A stretch of 64,000 nt of DNA from Triticum aestivum (Eukaryota; Streptophyta; Magnoliopsida; Poales; Poaceae). The stretch is from assembly GCF_018294505.1 (NCBI RefSeq), contig NC_057808.1, positions 225,181,684 to 225,245,683 on the forward strand. The letters run 5' to 3'. The position numbers and the translations under genes are program-made. Position 1 is the first letter of the stretch; each line of letters opens with the position of its first letter. Of this stretch, positions 11,054-20,831 are shown piece after piece. The notes beneath the pieces were generated by a model, which was not told the DNA's origin, ran no database searches, and saw only the letters and a list, made by a program, of their open reading frames with translations.

Positions 11054-11492
11054 TACTCCCTCCGTCTAGGTGTGTAAGTCACCTTACGAAAATTAGATAT
11101 TCCCAAAACACTTAGGCACAATGCATTAAATTCCGTCCTCGTTCCCCTCACTGCCTCGTTCATCAGCGAGCAATTTTTTTGGCTGAACCACACGAGGGAG
11201 GAAGTTAATGCGGGAGAAAATGAGTGACCTATGCATGCAGAGAAGGAACACGTTGATTAGGGGAGGGATTGACCCCAGTTTGCATGCACGTCAATGGGCC
11301 TGCATGGGTTGGCTGAAACAGCAGCCCTATTAATTAGGGATTCATTGCTAATCTCCGTTTGGTTTAGGAGGAAAAAAGTGGCGCGGTGATTAGAAGAATT
11401 TTTGGTCTGATTCTTTGGCCTCTTCCAATCTGCAGCCACCTAGGTCGCGCTGCTCCACCTTAGGTGACTTATACACCTAGACGGAGGGAGTA
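11054..11492. mobile_element. MITE, Stowaway/Mariner-like (copy 1)
   Basis: The terminal inverted repeats are long and nearly perfect: CTCCCTCCGTCTAGGTGTGTAAG at the left and its complement (ending GACGGAGGGAG) at the right, both flanked by TA. The ctccctccgt start and TA target duplication are the Stowaway signature. Between the arms is 390 bp of non-coding filler. A second member of the family is at 14325-14619. Confidence 0.85.
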
Positions 11493-11616
11493 CCTCCTCT
11501 TTTTATTCTAGAAACAACCACATGCAAATATTGGACGGTAGAAGCACATCAACTGAATGAAAAATCGAAACCAAACAATGAACTACTACTAATGGTGAGC
11601 GTTTACTAGTATCATG

Positions 11617-12152
11617 TACTCCGTCTGTCCATGTATATAGGGCTTAATGCGTTTTCCGAGACTAACTTTGGCCCTGTTTGGATCCATGGGTTAGAGTTAG
11701 TTTGAGCTAGTTGGGGCTCAAATAGCCCTATAGTATCCAAGCATGAGGGTTAAATTGGAGCAAGTTGCACTGAACCCACCAAAAAAACTATCCCACCCAA
11801 GAGGTGCTAATTGGAGATAGTTCTCATTGGGCCCATTGAAAAATCACTTTTCTCTCTCCATCAAGTGCATTTATTGTCAATCTAACCCTGTCATCCAAAC
11901 ACCTCTTTGGCTACAGTTAGTTCAGGGTTAGTCATGAGTTAGTCTAACCTCTAGCTAAGTTAGAGTATCCAAACAGGAGCAGTATAGGACATGCAAGTTG
12001 CTCAAAGCATATAGTCAACTTCGTACGTGAAATGATCTTTTTTTTTCTGAAAATGGAACGTGAAAGGATCTTCGAATGATATAATTTTCAAATTATATAA
12101 AATCTTATCAATAGTCAAAGGCATCCTCGAAGAATACATTAGGCCCTATATA
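11617..12152. mobile_element. Stowaway-like MITE interrupted by another MITE
   Basis: The left end reads tactccgtctgtccatgtat followed by atagggcttaatgcgtttt. The complementary text (aatacattaggccctatata) lies near 12134-12152. The right terminus is damaged. A 310-bp unit (11671-11980) interrupts it. A 24-bp direct repeat (12096-12119 and 12149-12172, taaaatcttatcaatagt core) marks a small rearrangement at the right end. Confidence 0.6.
11671..11980. mobile_element. hAT-like MITE inserted in the previous MITE
   Basis: Ends are gccctgtttggat and atccaaacaggagc, an imperfect terminal inverted repeat. Subterminal ggttagagttag and ctaagttagag are also inverted. The CTGTTTGGAT-type termini are common in grass hAT- or Harbinger-type MITEs. 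I could not define the target duplication. Confidence 0.6.
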
Positions 12153-12316
12153 AAATCTTATCAATAGTCAAAACCAAGTGTTAGTACTATGCCAAACAAG
12201 TCCAAAACGAGAAACTGGACCCACGGCACGCCTATCTCGTTTGGTCCGTCGGTCAAAGCGCTTCCTCTTCTTGGCATAAAAATAGAGTACATTAATTATT
12301 TTAGAATGCTCTTGGC

Positions 12317-13310
12317 ATGTCACTAACATGTGATGAGTTAACCGACCTCAATAGACGGCAAAACGCCAGCCCACCGCACTTTGAGAGAGACGAGGAGCCA
12401 GAAGCGATACGGGCTGGTGGATTACTAGAGCTAGGTGTCGCACGGAGGCCAAGAAATATGGTGATAGTGTGGGTTGGCCATGTACAGTATGAGGTAATTA
12501 ACTACACTTGGCTGCCGTGTTTCGTACTCTTCCGGTCTACTGTGGAGATGATTGGTTGATTTTATATCGCTGCATAATATAAAATATTATGAGTGCAGAC
12601 GCTCCACCACGAGGTTCCTTGCTCCTTCTCGGTCGTCGACAATCTATTTTCTTCCACTCTTTTTTTGACATGAGCTTTGTTCATCCTTTTGCCAACACGC
12701 GGGACATCTAGCATCAAGGTGCATGTGTCATGCAAGAAAATGGAGATAAGCAGTGCGTAAGTGAGTCGTACACTACGATGGCACCTAGTACTACGCAATA
12801 TTTTTCCTCCTCGATGGCACGTGAATAGTGCACGTACTCAATGGTGGAGCACAGGATGGTAGCCATGGACATGGTCGGCCCTTTTTGGAGAGAGTACTAA
12901 ATACGTATTAACTGTGATGTGTCCCGTCAACTCGCAGAATGACGAGAAGCACACACTGAATGACGGAGCACGGGATGGTAGCCATGGACATGGTCAACCC
13001 TTTTTGGAGACTAATGCACTACTTTTGATTTGTCTGGTCTACTCGCAAACGAGGAGAAGCTTTGCTGACTACTACTACTAGTACGACCCCTTCCGCCGCT
13101 CACGCGTGCGCCATGGCTCGCGGGATGAGGAGAAGCTTTTGCTTTATGATAGTGCGCTTAATACAGGTGGTGGACGTGCAACAGTTCATCCGGTGTCAGA
13201 TTGCCAGAAGTATCTAGTACCATCATCATTGTTCGACTTTCGGAAGAGGCGAAGAGCCAAGCGCACGGTCACCTACTCACAGTATAACCGGCCATGTTTG
13301 CACTAATTTT
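12317..13310. repeat. Local duplication block, copy 1
   Basis: This block shares long stretches with 14,619-15,590 and 16,690-17,440. Shared segments include: ccgacctcaa...acggcaaaa and actttgagagagacgagga (12,344-12,400; also 16,730-16,790); the ttcttccactctttttt...gacatgagctttgttcatcc segment (12,650-12,760; also 15,120-15,220); and the gtagccatggacatggtc segment (12,855; 12,978; 15,331; 17,307). No coding frame is conserved between copies, so the unit looks non-coding. Confidence 0.65.
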
Positions 13311-13742
13311 TTAACGTAATACCTGAGTGGATTGCTCCAGTGGTCATCACACGTGAGCCAATCGATTCACACCCTTCCACGCTCCATTTTGTCTTGCGTT
13401 CCTTCCTCCGTCCAACACGCTGACAAGTGGGCCCCATGCTCATGTATGCCAACGTGGTAGTTAATTATTTTGCCAGAGTCAGCTATCACAACCTTTCGAT
13501 GCCACATCAATTTACCCACTAGAAACAAGTTATACTTGTTCGGTTCAACTGCCTCCCTAGGTGTTTGGAGAGGAATTGGCCAGGGCGAGGCGGTTCTATA
13601 GGTGGGAAGGCGGCAAAAAACAGGGGAAAACGCGCGAACTAGCTAGACAAGGGAGGGAAGCTTCTACGTTCACAGGGGACGAGGCATTGGCTATTGGGCG
13701 GCACCAAGCGGTCATCCAGGTACGCCATAAATGATACGAAGA
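13311..13742. other. No recognisable feature
   Basis: Unique-looking AT-moderate sequence. I see no ORF, MITE termini or repeats that I can support. Confidence 0.4.
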
Positions 13743-13858
13743 GGCATCCTATATCAGCAAGGACCAACTTCCCTACCGGTAGCTCATCTAACAGAACTCC
13801 CAAGTTAACTGTGCTGAGGATGGAGTAGTCATGAGATGGGTGACCGGATGGGAAGTGG
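13743..13858 (+). repeat. 5S-rRNA-derived fragment (pseudogene or Cassandra/SINE-type)
   Basis: The words agaactcccaagttaac, gtgct, gagtagt and gatgggtgacc...gggaagt follow the order and spacing of a plant 5S rRNA gene, including its internal promoter region. The 5' half is weaker (gcatcctatatcagcaaggac). It is too diverged to be a functional 5S gene. 5S-derived sequence is known in Cassandra TRIM LTRs and in some SINEs; no Cassandra LTR ends are visible. Confidence 0.55.
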
Positions 13859-13859
13859 A

Positions 13860-13945
13860 CTTGATATTAACTAGATGGTATGGGTCACTATAAAGGTTTG
13901 TAATAATAAACCATTACAGTGACCCATCCATCTAGTTAATATCAA
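13860..13945. repeat. Long near-perfect foldback
   Basis: Arms of about 38 bp (13860-13898 and 13908-13945) are complementary with two or three mismatches or gaps around a 9-base loop (gtaataata). The text is cttgatattaactagatgg...gggtcact on the left and its complement on the right. It starts exactly where the 5S-like similarity stops. Confidence 0.8.
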
Positions 13946-14324
13946 GGTCTTTGTTTTGTATCTTTTGACATTTTTTTGAACACATGTTAATCGAAGGTCT
14001 ATTGTGTTACTTTTTAATATTTTTTATTTTTTGAACACATGCTAATTGACTTGAAAGAAGGTCTATCGCGTTACTTTATGACATGTTTCCATAAAAAAGG
14101 TCATATGACCTCTGTCAACTTATAAGTCATGTCTATCAAATTAACCTCGATGTACTTGTTCTCAAATTAACCTCTAGGCCTTGCCGGAGTGCTCCATGTA
14201 GCCGGCTGGCTATAAGGAGATGCCAACTCACTTAGAGTCATCATAAAAAATACTCATATAATAGGTTGGCTCTTAGAATGGCTATTAGGTTGGCTCGAAG
14301 CATTTAATATTTGCATGAGCAAGG
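13946..14324. other. AT-rich spacer with MITE-like debris
   Basis: Contains gaacacatg...taattgac text twice (about 13,979 and 14,035) and a stretch (14,205-14,300) with ggctggctataag and aggttggctc words that reappear at 17,970-18,220. No gene. Confidence 0.4.
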
Positions 14325-14619
14325 TACTCCCTCCGTCTAGGTGTATAAGTCACTTTACGAAAACCAAATAATCCCAAAACACTTAGGCGCGGTGCATTAA
14401 CTCCCACCTCGTTTCTTGTTTCTTGACATATCAACCAATAAGAGATGTGGGCGTGCATGTTTTCAATGACTCGAGACTACCAAGCATGACATGCAGTGGT
14501 TAGTTCATTGCATGCAATGCTATTAATTAGCAAATAAACATTAAGTTCTCTTGTTTTTCCCTCCTTATTGGTCACGGTGCACAACCAAAGATGACTTATT
14601 CACCTGGATGGAAGGAGTA
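14325..14619. mobile_element. MITE, Stowaway/Mariner-like (copy 2)
   Basis: Left end TACTCCCTCCGTCTAGGTGTATAAG and right end ...CACCTGGATGGAAGGAGTA are imperfect inverted repeats flanked by TA. The first 80 bases match the MITE at 11054. It is shorter (295 bp), with a divergent centre. Confidence 0.8.
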
Positions 14620-15590
14620 ATATAAAATATTATGAGTGCAGACGCTCTACCCCGAGGTTCCTTGCTCCTTCTCAGTCGTTGAGAATCTATGAGGATTTTT
14701 GCTTCATGGCCACACCACGTAGAATCTATGAGGTGAGTGTTTGGTTCAAGCCACACTTGGACCCCACATGGCATACACACACAAAATAAGGCAAGATTCC
14801 CTTAGGCTTGCCAACTCGTGGCTCTCATTTTGATGAACTAACCTTAGGCAAGCTTGGCAAAAATGTGTGGCAAAGTGTGGCAATGCTAGGCCTAGAACCA
14901 AACAGCCCCTTTGCCACAACTAACATTAGGCAAAGTGTGGTGCCACAAAAAGTGCGGCTATGGCCACCACAAGTGTGGCAAGATTTGGCAAAAAAATGAG
15001 CCTATGACATGTGGACCATATAACTAGAGAAGTGTGGAAAAGAACCAAGCACGTGTCTAAGATGTTGTGGCATAGGTTAGACGTGGCAACCTTAGGCTGG
15101 GAACCAAACAGGCCCTATGTTCTTCCACTCTTTTTTTTACGTGAGCTTTGTTCATCCTTTTGCCAACACGCGGGACATATAGCATCAAGGTGCACTTGTC
15201 ATGCAAGAAAATGGAGATAAGCAGGAGGTAAGTGAGTCGTGCACTTCGATGGCACCTAGTACTACGCAATATTTTTTCTCCTAGATTGCACGTGAATAGT
15301 GCACGTACTCAATGACGAAGCACGGGATGGTAGCCATGGACATGGTCGGCCCTTTTTGGAGAGAGTACTAAATAACTTTGATGTGTCCCGTCAACTCGCA
15401 GAACGACGAGCTCCCTCGCCAACGCGTGCGCGGTGGCTCGCAGCATTAGGAGAAATTTTTGCTTACAAGCGGTGGACGTGCAACGGTACATTTGGTGTCA
15501 GATTGCCAGAAGTACTACTATGGTACCATCATTATTGTTCGACTTCCGGAAGAGGAGAAGAGCCAAGCGCAAGGTCACCTACTAACCTAG
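14619..15590. repeat. Local duplication block, copy 2 (with insertion)
   Basis: Begins taatataaaatattatgag, as at 12,580, and runs parallel to copy 1 to the ggaagaggagaagagccaag segment (15,548; copy 1 at 13,242). It is interrupted at 14,691-15,119 by a unit absent from copy 1. Copy 2 begins directly at the right end of a MITE. Confidence 0.65.
14691..15119. mobile_element. MITE-like insertion inside duplication copy 2
   Basis: Comparison with copy 1 (uninterrupted at about 12,643) shows this stretch is inserted. It carries gtttggttcaagccac near its left end and gggaaccaaacaggccc at its right end. The gtttggttc/gaaccaaac inverted words are typical of grass hAT-type MITEs. It contains many variants of ggcaaagtgtggc. 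An internal tagaatctatgag copies the flank (14,683), suggesting a more complex event than a single clean insertion. Confidence 0.55.
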
Positions 15591-15785
15591 TACTACCTCC
15601 GTCCTGGTTTATTGGTCCCCATTGTATATTGTGTCAAATTTTGACTATAGGTTGAACTAACAAAACGTTCATGCATGTTACCAAAAATTATATCATTGAA
15701 AACTATGTTGAAAACGAATCCAACGATATAATTTTTGTTGACATGCATTAACATTTTGTTAGCTAAATATTTGGTCAAAATTTGG
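15591..15785. mobile_element. Partial Stowaway MITE
   Basis: Starts tactacctccgtcctggtttattggtc, a common Stowaway start in Triticeae. Internal atatcattg...caacgatata words are inverted. The outer right terminus is missing. Confidence 0.6.
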
Positions 15786-16260
15786 CACGAACTAGTACTA
15801 CTAGTATAGTCAAAGCTGGTCCACCTTTTTAGAGCATGGTTAATTAATATATGCAGCTCTTGCAGCGGCACATCATTAACATAGTGCTCTTGCAGGAGTA
15901 AGTACTCTCTTCGTAAAGAAAAATAAAGCATTGGAGTGGCATGTCCACTTGAATCCCATAGCATTAACACAGTGATCCCCTAAAAAAATAGAGTGTTTGA
16001 CACAGGAAAAACAAAGGAAGTGAAAAAAAGTTGGGTGGATGCTAGATTGCCAATTAACACATGATTACATGGAAAAAATCTTATAGCATTCTATCCTATG
16101 AATCAAACGACCAATGTAGGTAGCATGGTGTTGCCTCTCATCGACCTCCTCTGCAGGAGTTTTCTTCTAGTAGTGGCAGAGCTTAGGCCAAGTACACAAT
16201 TGATTTTCATGTAGGGCTCGATTAATTCAACTATGTCTCCTAGCTAGCAGCGCCCACCTG
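15786..16260. other. No supported feature
   Basis: AT-rich sequence with short poly-A runs. No ORF or repeat ends that I can support. Confidence 0.4.
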
Positions 16261-16465
16261 CAAATGAGCGCCATCGTAAGCTGCGCGACAATGATAGAAG
16301 CTCTGGGAGGACCAGAGGTACGCGGGCGACGAGCCGACGAGGTAGCTCGACGACCCCTTCAGCTTGAAAGGCACCCGCATGATCTCCTCTCCTCATAGGG
16401 AAGGTCGGGGTCCATGGGGTACATCTCCGACGACATCCGCGGCTTCCGACGGCGTCATTGCCATT
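16261..16465 (-). pseudogene. GC-rich exon-like fragment, unrecognised
   Basis: This 200-bp island is clearly richer in GC than its flanks. On the minus strand it is open over a segment like MRVPFKLKGSSSYLVG...PAYLW, with one in-frame stop before it. No splice sites convincingly bound it. I do not recognise the protein; it may be a captured gene fragment or a chance GC island. Confidence 0.2.
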
Positions 16466-16689
16466 TCATTAGTGTAAATAATTAGTCAATTCCTAGTCAA
16501 CAATCAAAACCGCCTAAACTCTAACATGTGAACACTAAAACCGCTCAAGGGGGGTGATATACCTGGTTTTAGAGATTTGAGGGTAAAAATCGTACCAAAA
16601 TTGACTTTGGGGGGTTATTTGTCCATCAACTTACATTTGAGGGTGAAAAATATACTTCTTTCAATGGTCCGCCGGTCAGAGTATTCTTT

Positions 16690-17440
16690 TTAGATTTATA
16701 ACATGTGGGACCGAGTGTGAGCGAACCGACCTCAATCGACGGCAAAATCGCCTGCCGGACGCACTTTGAGAGAGACGAGGAGCAAGAAGCGATACGCGCT
16801 GGTCGTGTCATGCAAGAAAATGGCTGGTCTCATGTTTAAAACTTGTTGTACAATCGTAGAGGTAGATGTAGATGTAGATGTAGATGTAGTGTAGACGTAG
16901 ATGCAGATGTAGATGTACATGTTGATATGTAGAGATAAGTGAGACTCACCAACGTAGGCCGAGTACGTGCACGAATCACCCACAAAAAAAGGAGTACGTG
17001 CACGAAGAGAAAAATTGCACGCACGGACGCACGTACTCTATGCCTCATTCCCTAACACACGCGCGCGGGTACATGATGGAGCTCATTTCTGGATGAAGAG
17101 GCAGCTCACGTGATAATTTGACGCGTTTGGTAGTTGTTCACTTAGTGGAGGGTCGGGAACCACGCGTGGACGAATCAAAGTTCGACCATGACTCGGTGGC
17201 GTGTTTGTTTTTATTTTATTTTTCTTTAATGGAACATACGCAGTTTTTTCTTGAATGGCACGTGAATCGTGCACATAGACAATGACGGAGCACGGGATGG
17301 GATGGTAGCCATGGACATGGTCGGCCCTTTTTGGAGACTACTACACTGGTACTTTGATGTACATTTTGAAAAAAAAATACTACTTTGATGTGTCATGTCA
17401 ACTCGCAGAACGATGAGAAGCTTGCTTACTACGCCCTCTA
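16690..17440. repeat. Local duplication block, copy 3
   Basis: Shares ccgacctcaa, actttgagagagacgagga and gcgatacg (16,730-16,800) with copy 1, and the acgggatgg...gtagccatggacatggtcgg segment (17,291) with copies 1 and 2. Its part 17,010-17,210 is also present at 7,640-7,830. The middle is interrupted by a hexamer microsatellite. Confidence 0.6.
16862..16918. repeat. Hexanucleotide microsatellite (tagatg)n
   Basis: Nine or so imperfect copies of tagatg (variants tagacg and cagatg). Confidence 0.9.
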
Positions 17441-17457
17441 CATAGCCCACACTTTGT

Positions 17458-17690
17458 ACGGCTAGTTATAGTGGGAGTAACTTAGCGCACTCCAAGAAAA
17501 TTTTGCTTATGTGGCAAGTAGTTAATGAGAAGTGGTAACATAATATGTTACTGTAACATAGCGTTTCCCAAGACAAGATGAGTTTACAAGCTAATAAATG
17601 AAGCCATCTATAACATTACTACTATGTTACTTTGCACTATGAAGGTGGTAACATAGACTAGTGTCATATGCATGAAACTAGTGAGTATGG
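17458..17690. mobile_element. MITE-like unit
   Basis: Text ggctagttatagtgggagtaacttag at the left, together with repeated gtaacata and ctatgttac words in inverted orientation, matches a very common grass MITE pattern. The right end is not clear. Confidence 0.45.
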
Positions 17691-18330
17691 GAGCACATGA
17701 TATTTCCCCGTCCGGACCGATCCCAAGTTGGCTTCTCACCTTCTTGGCCCACCAAAAACCCCTCCCCCCCTCCCGCGCGCGCTTCCTGCCCGGCGCCAGC
17801 TGAGCCGGCCGCTCCACATTGATGGCAAGTCAGGGCGACGCGACCTCTCACTACTTCCGCCGTTGAAGCGGCGCGCCGACCGAGGGCACCGCCCGCTGCA
17901 CGCCCGGCATTTCAGACTACACAGCGGAGAGTAACTTTAGAGAAAGTACTACAATTGGGTGACATAAGCAGGCTATAAGGATTTAAATATAGTTTTTGTG
18001 CTTAGTTGAAGGAGAGAGAAGAGGAGAGAGAAGAGAAGCGGGCTGTAAACTTGTAGCCGGTTGTAGCACGAGCTCCAACATACTTTGTGAGACAAAAGGT
18101 GGGGCCATTATTAATGATACAGTATTGTACTAAAGGGACTAACTATTGTACTAGCAGGCTATTAGGTTCGCTCTAGATGATGTGTCAACTTCATATAGCT
18201 GGATGTTGGCTATACTATTAACCATGCTCTAAGTGTGGTGTGAGTGGGACTAAAGTTTAGTCCCATACTGCTAGGTGAATGTGAGTTGCACCACTTTATA
18301 ATGAGATCTATTCTAGCATTTGCATGAGCA
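17691..18330. other. GC-rich island followed by MITE-like debris
   Basis: 17,700-17,930 is GC-rich without a convincing gene. 17,940-18,232 contains gcaggctataagg...ctattaggttcgctc...ggatgttggctata, similar to 14,205-14,300 and probably a second MITE. A short palindrome gggactaaagtttagtccca lies at 18,247. Confidence 0.4.
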
Positions 18331-18599
18331 TGATAATAGGAAACCTACACGCGCGCTCTTTGAGAGGGAGCCTCTCCAAGGACAAAAGCTATGCACGTGG
18401 TCTATATTTTGTTGGTCAGAAAATTTATGAAGTCATTAATTAATAATTAACGGACGCCTTAATTACTCAGCCGTTTCTATTTCTTTTCGATAGTGGGGCT
18501 ATTATTGACTTGGACGTGGGGTTTGGGCCAAAGGCCTACTATTATACTTGGTCTTACTCGCACGACCGACCTAACAGGCTCTACGCTACACTGGTGTGC

Positions 18600-19235
18600 G
18601 TCGATCCTAAACAAACGGTTTAAAACCCCTTTCCGCGACGGCATCTGGAACCGTCGCCAAGTGAGTGTGGACGATAGGGGGTCCTTCCCACACGACCCAG
18701 AAAACGTCGGGGATATGCCCTCCTGGCACACACGTTCGGCAAAATGAGGTCGTGTGCGACCGGCGAGCGCTCAAATACGGAAATACGTACAGTACAGCTA
18801 AAAAATACAATTATAGGGCGAAATTGTTTCCAGTCGCAAGTACATCCCACACAGTCAGTCCCCGCTAAACGTTTCCGTTCGTATGTACATCCCACACAGT
18901 TGCTCCAAGGAAAATGTTTCCGTTCACAGGTACATCACACACAATTTTCCCGTTAAATCGTTTGTGATAGCGTTGACATTGCACACGATATTAATAATTT
19001 TATCGTTTACGTTATTAAATGCATCACACACGGTGCGTAGAAAGAAATTGTGTGGCAAAGGCTGTCCATCACACACACTTTTTATGTGATAAACGTTTGC
19101 GCAAGGTGGCCTAACGCAAACAGTTTTCAAGAGAAAGTCGTGTGTGCAGTGGAGATTGATCACACACGTAGTGGATCCTAGAAACGTTTCTGATCTCCAC
19201 GTATATCGCAGACGTTTCGCTTTCACAAACCGTGT
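18600..19235. mobile_element. Subterminal region of a class II transposon (CACTA-type suspected)
   Basis: The motif catcacacac/catcccacac recurs at about 18,844, 18,890, 18,933, 19,021, 19,068 and 19,154. Partly inverted gtgtgcagtg copies lie near 19,141 and 19,231. Dense short subterminal repeats in both orientations are characteristic of CACTA-like elements. No CACTA terminus or target duplication was found. The unit ends about 210 bp from the 3' end of the B3 gene. Confidence 0.5.
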
Positions 19236-19448
19236 GCAGTGTAATCCCTATTTAGTCCATAATTAATCCAATTAATCCCTAATTTAAAATCACATGTTAT
19301 GAATTTGAAAGTAGGCAATCACTTATTTCATATCCAACCATGTTTATTACAAATATAGGTTCAACCACGAATCCATAATTCAATGCACAAGTACATATAC
19401 TGAAGAACTACAGAAGCACCAAGTAAAGAATGATGAACCACAGTTATA
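19236..19448 (-). other. Probable 3' untranslated region of the B3 gene
   Basis: AT-rich non-coding sequence directly downstream (minus sense) of the B3 stop at 19449-19451. No repeats. The assignment is by position only. Confidence 0.35.
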
Positions 19449-19710
19449 CTAAAGACTGTAAAGAGAGAGGCGAAAGACATTCTGGTTGCTGGAGAAGGTG
19501 AAGCGGAATTCCCATATTGTGCCCTCCTCCATGCATAAGGCGTGCAAGACTCTAGGCCAACTCCTTGTGATGGCTGCCCGTCCATCCTTCACTGTCTTCA
19601 TTAGGACTTCTCGATGCTCATTGTAGTCTGGATGAAATACTTTAACCTTCATTGCGTGTCCACCAATCATGTACTTTGCGAGGTAATCTTGAGTGAACTG
19701 CTTCGGGAAC
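19449..19710 (-). CDS. B3-domain gene, 3' part of last exon (split by element A)
   Basis: This part encodes the C-terminal two-thirds of a plant B3 DNA-binding domain: PKQFTQDYLA..., KVKVFHPDYNEHREVLM, then DGRAAITRSWPRV, EGTIWEFRFTFSS and FRLSLY, ending in a stop at 19449-19451. B3 proteins are plant-specific nuclear DNA-binding proteins. The coding frame is intact up to base 19705, where element A with its ggaac duplication interrupts. The remainder continues at 57356-57767 on the same strand. Removing element A and one TSD copy restores an open frame whose total coding length (28 + 179 + 264 = 471 bases) is exactly 157 codons including stop. With the insertion the gene cannot make this product. 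Confidence 0.75.
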
Positions 19711-20301
19711 TGTCGTGGATGTAAGACTGACAGTAGAATGGGGTAGGTATGAGGAGGCAAGATCCTAGCTATGGCGAAGTTGTACACATGAGTTTTACGA
19801 GTTCAGGCCCTTCGCGGAGGAAGTAATAGCCCTACGTCTTGGTGCCTGGAGGCAGTCGACTGCATTATGCGTGTGTGTGTTACAGGGGGTGCGAACCCTT
19901 GTGCCAGAGGAAGAGGGTGGCTTATATAGAGTGCGCCAGGACCCCGGCCATCCTCCGTTACCAAGAGTTCAATGTACATAAAGAGGTGGCGTTACAGGTA
20001 ACGCCAGCCTTAAATGCCTTAATGCCTTAAAGACTACAGAGTGGACGCTTGCCCATTGCTGTTCTGGATGGCTCCTGGTCTTCAAATAGGTCGATATTCT
20101 TGCATGGTCGAATGATCGAGTGGTCGAGTGACCTCAAGAAGTAGGGGTCTCCGAGTGACTGGTAGGTCGAGTGGATTACACTCGACACCTTTGTTGGGCC
20201 CTCCCTGTTGTCTCTTGAGCTTCTTTGTTTCTAAGACAGTGACCTTGGGTAGGACGTATAGGTCAGGCCTATTACCCTACCCCAGGTCTATGTCCTCATC
20301 A
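19711..20301 (-). repeat. Element A left LTR (3' LTR)
   Basis: 591 bp, TGTCGTGG...CTCATCA in plus orientation (TGATGAGG...CGACA in minus). Contains the TATA motif ttatata near 19920 and a (gt)5 tract at 19871-19880. Confidence 0.93.
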
Positions 20302-20313
20302 TTAGCCCCCGAA
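20302..20313 (-). other. Element A polypurine tract
   Basis: On the minus strand the sequence attcgggggctaa precedes the LTR start TGATGAGG. It is the expected plus-strand DNA priming site for reverse transcription. Confidence 0.75.
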
Positions 20314-20831
20314 TGGATTGAGGTCCGAGTGAAAAGAAGGTTGAAGTTGATCTTGCTTTGACTCTTGTGTTTCTCAACTATTCATCTCTGAACGGAGGCC
20401 AGCGTTGGAACTTCGGCTTCGTTTCAGTCGCCTTGATCGATTCAGAAATTTTCGGTTGGTTTTTGTAATGTCACCCGTCAAGTGTTGTCTTTGATGCGAA
20501 ATCTTTGGCGTGATTGGTTACGGCGGATCCCGGATTTCACGGGATTCGAAATTTTGGGGGAAGCGCGCCAGGCGAAGCGCGCCGTGGCAAGCCGAGTGGA
20601 TAAACAGGACGTTTCGATTTCCGCCCCACCTTTTTTGCCACGTATCCCGCGTGCAACTGTTGAGGGATTTGACAGGACCACCCGGGCCCATGCGTCAGCC
20701 ACTCGGAAGTGGGTCTTTAAAAAGCGGCGAGGCCGAGGCGTCTGCACTGTGCGCGTCCATTCTTCTTCTTCCTCCTCTTGTTCCTCCACCGCATCCGACT
20801 CCTCCACTCTCGATGCCGCCGCTCCACCGCC

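Noticed and set aside
13743..13858. Functional 5S rRNA gene
   Set aside because: Too many differences in the internal promoter and 5' half; only a derived fragment.
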